Translations under genes and position numbers: made by a program
Shown: positions 58,718 through 64,000 of the stretch, one piece after another
Numbering within the stretch: position 1 is the stretch's first letter
Layout: each line of letters opens with the position of its first letter
Notes under the pieces: model-generated
Seen by the model: only the letters and a program-made list of their open reading frames with translations
The model's database searches: none
What the model was told of the DNA's origin: nothing
Assembly: GCF_902706195.1 (NCBI RefSeq)
Contig: NZ_CACSJO010000002.1
Location: 1-64,000, forward strand
DNA from: Novosphingobium sp. 18050
GTDB taxonomy: Bacteria; Pseudomonadota; Alphaproteobacteria; Sphingomonadales; Sphingomonadaceae
Direction of reading: 5' to 3'
DNA: 64,000 bases

Positions 58718-59482
58718 TCAACCCAGCGTTTCCATCACTTCGTCGGAGATTTCGTAGTTGCCCCACACGCTCTGGACGTCGTCGTCTTCTTCCAAGGTGT
58801 CGACCAGCTTCATCAGCGTGCCCACGGTGTCGGCGTCGACGTCGACGGTGAGGGTGGGCTTCCACGCCAGCTTCACGCCTTCGGCTTCGCCAAGGACCTT
58901 TTCCAGTTCGCGGGCGACTTCGTGCAGCGAATCGACCGAGACCCAGATCTGGTGGCCGCCGGGATTCTCGTCGCCGTCGCCCATGTCGCTCTGCACGTCG
59001 TCGGCGCCGGCTTCGATCGCGGCTTCGAGGACCTTGTCCTCATCGCCCACCTTGCTGGGATATTCGATCAGGCCGAGGCGTTCGAAGCCGTGCGAGACCG
59101 CGCCGGTCGCGCCGAGGTTGCCGCCATTCTTGGCGAAAGCGGTGCGCACGTTGGTGGCGGTGCGGTTGCGGTTGTCGGTCAGGGCCTCGACGATGATGGC
59201 GATGCCGTTGGGGCCGTAGCCTTCGTAGCGCACTTCTTCGTAGTTTTCGGCGTCGCCCTTGCTCGCCTTGTCGATGGCGCGCTGGATGTTGTCCTTGGGC
59301 ATAGACTGCACCTTGGCGGCGTTGACCGCTGCGCGCAGGCGCGGGTTCATGTCCGGATCGGGCAGGCCCATCTTGGCCGCGACGGTGATTTCGCGGCTCA
59401 GCTTGCTGAACTGCGCCGAGCGCTTCTTATCCTGCGCACCCTTGCGGTGCATGATGTTCTTGAATTTGGAATGGCCTGCCAT
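58718..59482 (-). CDS. yebC: YebC/PmpR-family protein
   Basis: A 254-residue protein starting at ATG 59482. The N-terminal [20 protein letters not shown] and [20 protein letters not shown], and the RAIDKASKG motif near residue 70, are diagnostic; acidic stretches follow in the later domains. Members were called transcription regulators; recent work shows a role in easing ribosome stalling at proline runs. It precedes ruvC as in many proteobacteria. The upstream gap to ybjQ has no supported feature. Confidence 0.95.
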   Translation of the reverse strand: MAGHSKFKNIMHRKGAQDKKRSAQFSKLSREITVAAKMGLPDPDMNPRLRAAVNAAKVQSMPKDNIQRAIDKASKGDAENYEEVRYEGYGPNGIAIIVEALTDNRNRTATNVRTAFAKNGGNLGATGAVSHGFERLGLIEYPSKVGDEDKVLEAAIEAGADDVQSDMGDGDENPGGHQIWVSVDSLHEVARELEKVLGEAEGVKLAWKPTLTVDVDADTVGTLMKLVDTLEEDDDVQSVWGNYEISDEVMETLG

Positions 59483-59618
59483 GGGTCCGCTCGCTGTCTG
59501 CCCGCCGCCTGAGGGTCCGGTGAGGACGCGGCGGGTCTCGATGAATAAGGTGGCGCGGCCCTTACAACACGCCGGGGGGCAAGGGCAACCGCGCAGGCCC
59601 CCTCTCACTCGTAACGCG

Positions 59619-59936
59619 CTATAGCACTACGGCCGTGCCCGAACAGCTGACCATCAGCATCGAGCCTTTCGAGCCGATCACTTCGTAATCGATGTCCACG
59701 CCCACCACCGCGTTGCCGCCCAGCCTTGCGGCCTCGGCCTCCATTTCGCCCAGTGCCTCGCGGCGGGCGCGCTGGAGGACCTGCTCGTACTTGCCCGAGC
59801 GGCCGCCGACGAGATCGGTGACGGCCGCGAAAATGTCGCGAAACAGGTTGGCCCCCACGATGACTTCGCCGGTGACGATGCCAAGATAGTCGCGGACCGG
59901 GCGGCCTTCGACGGTGGGGGTGGTGGTGACGATCAC
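59619..59936 (-). CDS. YbjQ-family (UPF0145) protein
   Basis: A 105-residue protein starting with GTG 59936, with GGGAGAG about eight bases upstream. It reads [20 protein letters not shown], then [21 protein letters not shown], and ends [20 protein letters not shown] with the double-glycine and aspartates conserved in this pentameric family. The fold resembles heavy-metal-binding domains, but no metal site has been proved. It stands alone, convergent to nothing. Confidence 0.9.
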   Translation of the reverse strand: MIVTTTPTVEGRPVRDYLGIVTGEVIVGANLFRDIFAAVTDLVGGRSGKYEQVLQRARREALGEMEAEAARLGGNAVVGVDIDYEVIGSKGSMLMVSCSGTAVVL

Positions 59937-60045
59937 GAATGCTCTCCCTCGATGAAAGGCGCGATGCTTGCACCCGCGCCCGGGTTCTCGCAAGACAACG
60001 AATTGGCCCAACGACTTGGTAAGGGAATAGGGGCTAGCAAGGCCT

Positions 60046-60759
60046 ATGGCGACACAGATCGAGACCCGTATTCCCGCCCCGCACATCCTGCGCGAACTGG
60101 CCGGTTTTCTGAAACAGCCGGCGGTGCTGGTGCCCTGGGGGCTGCGCCGGGGCGAATCCTGGCCTGCGCTGTGCCTGTTGGCGGCAGTGCATGTGAGCGT
60201 GTTGCTGCTGGTGCTGCTGCCGCTGCTGGGCATGTGGCAAAAGGCGTTCGATCTGCCGCTGCCCGACGCCTTCGGCAAGCTGCCGGGCGGCTGGCTGCTG
60301 CCGATCACGATCCTGATCGCCCCGCTGCTGGAGGAGATTATATTTCGCGGCTGGCAGACCGGCCGGCCCCGCGCGCTGTGGCTGCTGGGGTGCTTTGCGG
60401 TGTTCGTCGTCCTGACGATGACGGCGAAGGCGATCGAGCCGCTGGTCCTGGCGGGGCTGTTGCTGGCTGCCGTGCTGGCGGCGGCAGGCGGTTGGTGGTG
60501 GCTGCGGCGCCGGGGGACTCCGGCTGTTTATGCGGCGGCCTATCCGGGTGTGTTCTGGGTGGTGGCGCTGGTGTTCGCGGGCGTTCACCTGATGAACTAC
60601 CCGGCGACGTCCGCAGCATCGCTGCCGATGGTCCTGCCCCAGCTCTGGGCGGGGGTGCTGCTGGGCTTCACCCGTCAGCGTATCGGCCTTCCCGCCGCGA
60701 TTCTCCAGCACGCCATCGCCAATGCCGCAAGCATGGCACTGGTGATGGCGGGGAGTTGA
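60046..60759 (+). CDS. CPBP-family intramembrane metalloprotease
   Basis: A 237-residue membrane protein with five to six helices. The CAAX-protease motifs are [15 protein letters not shown] near residue 98 (EExxxR), [12 protein letters not shown] near residue 183 (FxxxH) and [11 protein letters not shown] near residue 224 (HxxxN). Such enzymes process peptides, prenylated or bacteriocin-like proteins. The substrate is unknown. An extra cytosolic region before the first motif and the absence of an adjacent peptide gene argue against a bacteriocin. Confidence 0.9.
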   Translation: MATQIETRIPAPHILRELAGFLKQPAVLVPWGLRRGESWPALCLLAAVHVSVLLLVLLPLLGMWQKAFDLPLPDAFGKLPGGWLLPITILIAPLLEEIIFRGWQTGRPRALWLLGCFAVFVVLTMTAKAIEPLVLAGLLLAAVLAAAGGWWWLRRRGTPAVYAAAYPGVFWVVALVFAGVHLMNYPATSAASLPMVLPQLWAGVLLGFTRQRIGLPAAILQHAIANAASMALVMAGS

Positions 60760-60802
60760 TCGTCACCGCTTCGCTGGTCATTGCAGGCGAAGCGGGATCG
60801 CA

Positions 60803-61039
60803 TCAGTCGATGCCGAGCGCCGACTTGTAGGTGTCGAGCAGCATGTCCTGTTCGCGGCGATCGTCGGGCTTCATCTTACGGATGCGGACGATCTGGCGCA
60901 TGATCTTGACGTCGTAGCCGACCGCCTTGGCCTCGTTGTAGACGTCGCGGATGTCGTCCGAGATGCCCTTCTTTTCCTCTTCGAGGCGCTCGACGCGCTC
61001 GATCAGCAGGCGCAGGCGATCGTCGGTGGTTTCGGCCAT
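60803..61039 (-). CDS. gapR: GapR-family DNA-binding protein (DUF2312)
   Basis: A 78-residue helical protein (ATG 61039) of the DUF2312 family. It reads LLIERVERLEEEKKGISDDI, RDVYNEAKAVGYDVKIMRQI and a basic VRIRKMKPDDRREQDMLL end. Caulobacter GapR of this family clamps overtwisted, AT-rich DNA ahead of polymerases and aids topoisomerases. In this high-GC genome the same role is likely. It converges with the CPBP gene and diverges from sugE over 326 bases. Confidence 0.9.
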   Translation of the reverse strand: MAETTDDRLRLLIERVERLEEEKKGISDDIRDVYNEAKAVGYDVKIMRQIVRIRKMKPDDRREQDMLLDTYKSALGID

Positions 61040-61257
61040 TGGGGTACGTGCTCCGGTAAAAGCGTGAATCGGTTGGCGCGCTGATAGCGAGGCGAAGGGA
61101 TTCGGGCAAAGCACCGGCCTGTGGAAATCATGTGGAGGGACAAACCATCTGGAGGAAGCGGCGCCTTCGCGATTTTCCTGCACTGCAGCGGCTTGCTAAC
61201 ATCGCGGCCGCCCTTTCCACCGTCGGTCCCCCTCGCTTGCACCTGACTTGCCCACGC

Positions 61258-61334
61258 CCGACGGCGGCGCTATTTCGGGCCTGCGCCGACCACGTTCGCG
61301 CCTCCAGCGGAGCTTCAAGACCGGGACGGCCCGG
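61258..61334 (+). promoter_or_regulatory. Possible guanidine-II (mini-ykkC) leader upstream of the SugE-type exporter
   Basis: Two hairpins with ACGG loops precede the exporter. The second is strong: CCGGG (61321-61325), ACGG, CCCGG (61330-61334), ending 31 bases before the ATG at 61366. The first is weak: CCG, ACGG, CGG (61258-61267), only three pairs. Guanidine-II riboswitches have two ACGR-loop hairpins before sugE/emrE-type genes. The 53-base linker and weak first stem are unusual. Confidence 0.35.
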
Positions 61335-61365
61335 CATTCACCCTTGTTGGAAAAATGCCCGCGCC

Positions 61366-61683
61366 ATGTCCTGGATATTTCTTTTCATCGCCGGCCTGCT
61401 CGAAGTGGTATGGGCTTCCGCGATGAAGCAGTCGGAGGGTTTTTCCCGGCCCTGGCCTACTGTGGTGACGATCGTAGCGATGATCGCCAGCTTCGCCCTG
61501 CTGGCCAGCGCGATGCGTGCACTGCCGCTGGGCACCGCCTATGCGGTGTGGACCGGGATTGGCGCACTTGGCGCCTTCGCCGTCGGCATTTTCTTCCTGG
61601 GCGAGGCGGCCAGCCCGCTGCGGCTGCTCGCCGCCGGGCTGATCCTCTCGGGCATCGTGCTCATGAAAGTCGCGACGCCCTGA
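61366..61683 (+). CDS. sugE: SMR-family guanidinium exporter (SugE/Gdx-like)
   Basis: A 105-residue protein with four membrane helices that works as an antiparallel dimer. It begins [20 protein letters not shown] with the proton/substrate glutamate near residue 13, followed by [18 protein letters not shown] and [19 protein letters not shown]. The [11 protein letters not shown] and GIGALGAF patterns fit the SugE/Gdx subgroup, which exports guanidinium, rather than EmrE-type multidrug pumps. The leader contains two ACGG-loop hairpins of the kind found in guanidine-II riboswitches. Confidence 0.9.
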   Translation: MSWIFLFIAGLLEVVWASAMKQSEGFSRPWPTVVTIVAMIASFALLASAMRALPLGTAYAVWTGIGALGAFAVGIFFLGEAASPLRLLAAGLILSGIVLMKVATP

Positions 61684-61701
61684 CCGCTATTCAGTGCGCG
61701 C

Positions 61702-62013
61702 TCAATGTGACGGGGCGTTCTTCTTCATGCTCTCGTCCATGCGCGCCAGCTGCTCGGGCGTAGCCTCGGTCTGGTGTTTCGCCTTCCATTCACCGGCGGG
61801 CATGCCGTGGATGACAGTGCGTGCCTCGGCCTTGTCGCCTTCGAAGCCGGCATCCACGATCCAGTCGGCCAGACAATTGCGGCAAAAACCCGCCAGCCCC
61901 ATCAGGTCGATGTTCTGTGCATCGTGACGCTGCTGCAGATGGCGCACCAGCCGGCGGAAGGCCGCCGCAGCCACGGCGTCGTCCAACGCATCTATACGGT
62001 CACTATCGTTCAT
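61702..62013 (-). CDS. DUF1244 family protein
   Basis: A 103-residue protein starting at ATG 62013. The family blocks are AAFRRLVRHLQQRHDAQNID, MGLAGFCRNCLADWI with two conserved cysteines near residues 45-48, and VIHGMPAGEWKAKHQTEAT. DUF1244 proteins of alphaproteobacteria are small helical dimers of unknown role. It converges on the exporter (18-base gap) and diverges from pyk over 26 bases. Confidence 0.85.
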   Translation of the reverse strand: MNDSDRIDALDDAVAAAAFRRLVRHLQQRHDAQNIDLMGLAGFCRNCLADWIVDAGFEGDKAEARTVIHGMPAGEWKAKHQTEATPEQLARMDESMKKNAPSH

Positions 62014-62039
62014 AATCCGCCAATCGTCCTTGGTTTGTA

Positions 62040-63584
62040 ATGACGCCTTTGCCATATGAACCCCCGTTCCTGAAAGAGGCAGACAGAACCTTGGCTCATA
62101 CTCCCCCCGTCGCTCCCTACCGCCGCTCCCCGCACCACCGGGGCATCAAGCGCCAGCGCAAGGTGAAGATCCTGGCGACACTCGGCCCCGCCAGCCGCGA
62201 CAAGGAGACCATCGCCAAGCTGCTCAAGGCCGGCGCCGACGCCTTCCGCGTCAACATGAGCCACGGCGACCACGACACTCACCGCGAAACCATCGCCAAC
62301 ATCCGCGCGGTGGAAAAGGACCTTGAGCGCCCCGTTGCCATCCTGTGCGACCTGCAGGGCCCCAAGCTGCGCGTGGGCACGTTCGAGGGCGGCAAGGCCT
62401 TCATCCGCCACAGCGCCCACTTCACGCTCGACCGCGATCCCACGCCGGGTAACGACGAACGCGTCTGCCTGCCGCACCCCGAACTGTTCGGCATCCTCCA
62501 GAAGGGCCAGCGCCTGCTGATCGACGACGGCAAGCTGCGCCTGATGGTCATCCGCGCCGAACCCGACGCGATCCTGTGCAGCGCCGAAGTCGGCGGGCCG
62601 ATCTCGGACCGCAAGGGCGTGAACATCCCCGACGCTCTGATCCCGATTCCCGCGCTGACCGAAAAGGACCGCCGCGACCTCGCTTTCGCAGTGGAGCAGA
62701 AGGCGGACTGGATCGGCCTGTCCTTTGTCCAGCGTCCCGAAGACGTCGCCGAAGCCCGCCGTCTGTCGGGCGGCTACGCGGCGATCATGTCGAAGATCGA
62801 AAAGCCGGCGGCGGTCGAAAGCCTCGATGAGATCATCGAGCTGTCGGACGGCATCATGGTGGCGCGCGGCGACCTCGGCGTCGAACTGCTGCCCGAGGAA
62901 GTGCCGCCGATCCAGAAGCACATCATCGAAAAGACCCGCGCTCAGGGCAAGCCGGTGGTCGTGGCAACGCAGATGCTGGAATCGATGATCACCAGTCCCT
63001 CGCCGACCCGCGCCGAAGTCTCCGACGTCGCCAACGCAGTCTACGACGGCGCCGACGCGGTGATGCTCTCGGCCGAGACAGCGGCAGGCCAGTGGCCGGT
63101 AGAGGCGGTCACGATCATGGACCGCATCGCCGTCCGCGTCGAAAGCGATCCGACCTACCGGGCGCGCATCCACATCGCCCAGACCCCGCCCGACGCCACC
63201 AGCGCCGATGCCCTGTCCGAATCCTGCGCCCAGATCGCCGATACCCTGACCATCGAAGGCATCATCGTCTTCACCGGCTCGGGCGGTTCGGCCCGCCGCG
63301 TGGCGCGTGAACGCCCGGCAGCGGCGATGCTGGTCCTGACCCCGGCGCAGAAGACGGCGCGGCGACTGGCGATGCTCTGGGGCACGCACTGCGTCATCAC
63401 CCGCGACATCGGCAGCTTCGAAGAGATGATCGCCAAGGGCAAGCGCATGGCCCTGCGCCACGGCTTCGGCGCTGCGGGATCACGGCTGGTAACGCTGGCC
63501 GGCGTGCCGTTCGGGGTGCCGGGATCGACGAACCTGCTGCACATCGTGACCTTGACCGGGAACGAGCTGGATACGCCGAAGTAA
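62040..63584 (+). CDS. pyk: Pyruvate kinase
   Basis: A 514-residue glycolytic enzyme converting phosphoenolpyruvate and ADP to pyruvate and ATP. The N-terminal barrel begins KVKILATLGPASRDKETIAK near residue 41, with the substrate-loop FRVNMSHGD, the K+-binding region, the lysine of MSKIEKPAAVESLDE near residue 253 and MVARGDLGVELLPEEV near residue 275, then VVATQMLESMITSPSPTRAE. The first 35 residues are an unusual basic and proline-rich extension. The C-terminal domain is complete; no effector-site change was sought. Confidence 0.96.
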   Translation: MTPLPYEPPFLKEADRTLAHTPPVAPYRRSPHHRGIKRQRKVKILATLGPASRDKETIAKLLKAGADAFRVNMSHGDHDTHRETIANIRAVEKDLERPVAILCDLQGPKLRVGTFEGGKAFIRHSAHFTLDRDPTPGNDERVCLPHPELFGILQKGQRLLIDDGKLRLMVIRAEPDAILCSAEVGGPISDRKGVNIPDALIPIPALTEKDRRDLAFAVEQKADWIGLSFVQRPEDVAEARRLSGGYAAIMSKIEKPAAVESLDEIIELSDGIMVARGDLGVELLPEEVPPIQKHIIEKTRAQGKPVVVATQMLESMITSPSPTRAEVSDVANAVYDGADAVMLSAETAAGQWPVEAVTIMDRIAVRVESDPTYRARIHIAQTPPDATSADALSESCAQIADTLTIEGIIVFTGSGGSARRVARERPAAAMLVLTPAQKTARRLAMLWGTHCVITRDIGSFEEMIAKGKRMALRHGFGAAGSRLVTLAGVPFGVPGSTNLLHIVTLTGNELDTPK

Positions 63585-63597
63585 GCTCGATGAAATG

Positions 63598-63635
63598 AGG
63601 GGAGGTTCTGGGGCCATCGCCGCAGGTCCTCCCCT
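63598..63635. repeat. CTGGGGC-CATC-GCCGCAG element acting as a hairpin after pyk
   Basis: AGGGGAGG (63598-63605) and CCTCCCCT (63628-63635) pair perfectly around a family core (CTGGGGCCATCGCCGCAG). TT follows. It lies 14 bases past the pyk stop and probably also serves as terminator. Confidence 0.6.
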
Positions 63636-63763
63636 TTCACCGTAAAAACCCCGAACCAGCGCTAAATCCTCGAGTAGCCCTTCGATGATAGCTGGGAACA
63701 GCGCTGCAATCGATTTCAAGCCGTGGGGGCTTAGGCGAGCGCAGCGCGGGGTCGAGAAAAGCC

Positions 63764-64000
63764 ATGGGTCGTTACATGCAGGATGCATTTGTGGGGCGCG
63801 GGGAAGGCCGGTGGAGCTGGCTTACCGAGATGGAATTCGCCGAGAGGGCGCAGGTCCTCAAGATGCTGGCGCGCGAACTGGGGCAGGATACTGCCCCGGC
63901 TCTAGCTGAACTCGCGCAGCATGGGCTGGACGCCGCGTTGACGGTTCTTGCCGTGGCGGTGGGCGCCAGCGTCAGCGATGGGTACCTGCGCCAGCGCGCC
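63764..64000 (+). CDS. Unknown protein, N-terminal part (cut by window edge)
   Basis: A reading frame open from ATG 63764 to the right edge (79 codons, no stop). It begins MGRYMQDAFVGRGEGRWSW and continues with a helical, alanine-rich part (AALTVLAVAVGASVSDGYLR). No family is recognised and no strong ribosome binding site is visible, so the start is uncertain. The stretch 63636-63763 before it has no supported feature. Confidence 0.35.
   Translation, partial: MGRYMQDAFVGRGEGRWSWLTEMEFAERAQVLKMLARELGQDTAPALAELAQHGLDAALTVLAVAVGASVSDGYLRQRA

Overview
The window looks like chromosomal DNA of a high-GC alphaproteobacterium of the order Sphingomonadales, plausibly Novosphingobium or Sphingobium. 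The main pointers are a sphingomonad-type serine palmitoyltransferase beside its dedicated acyl carrier protein, a DivK-like receiver, a GapR (DUF2312) protein, a DksA whose zinc finger has lost cysteines, a Usg protein, and a gene-transfer-agent (GTA)-like head/tail cluster. The genus is inference; no rRNA or tRNA gene was seen.

Region 1 (1-8581, minus strand): GTA-like structural cluster running right to left. It holds small and large terminase, portal, a small membrane protein, prohead protease, HK97-type capsid, head-tail connector, a 54-residue unknown, DUF3168 protein, major tail protein, two tail-assembly proteins, a short tape measure and the start of a further tail gene cut by the left edge. 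A strong sigma70-like promoter lies just upstream of the small terminase, and two GC-rich hairpins follow the capsid gene.

Region 2 (8798-14533): a YqaA/DedA-type membrane protein; a tight three-gene operon (TauD-like dioxygenase, alpha/beta hydrolase, SnoaL-like protein) preceded by a hairpin that covers its ribosome binding site; usg; an FMN reductase; and a surface lipoprotein with a beta-propeller. Region 3 (14681-21658): sphingolipid genes (spt-acp), divK, an operon of DUF3572, HAD hydrolase, RidA, GDPD and FemAB-like acyltransferase, then dksA and a PilZ protein. Region 4 (21725-32733): an orphan oligopeptide-binding lipoprotein, DUF4112, arfB, an RluA-type synthase, aspartate-type aminotransferase, a pabB-pabC fusion, a HerA-like ATPase and a secreted M1 aminopeptidase.

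Region 5 (32756-44922): an operon of EF-hand protein, OmpR-type regulator and histidine kinase; a cupin with aminopeptidase P; oligopeptidase B with a thioesterase; a KefC-like antiporter; recQ. Region 6 (45140-51736): L,D-transpeptidase, DMT transporter, acnA, and a serine-rich, tandem-repeat, PEP-CTERM-like surface protein. Region 7 (51986-64000): ruvB-ruvA, ftsK, a TMP-synthase-like protein, yggS, ruvC-yebC, a YbjQ protein, a CPBP protease, gapR, a SugE/Gdx guanidinium exporter with a possible guanidine-II leader, DUF1244, pyruvate kinase and an unknown gene cut by the right edge.

Three families of short dispersed repeats sit between genes: a CTGGGGC-CATC-GCCCCAG hairpin element (seven copies, twice as facing pairs), the CTTCGACARGCTCAG repeat, and a CCCGGA-CTTGA-TCCGGG palindrome. 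Most remaining gaps are short and show no feature I can support.
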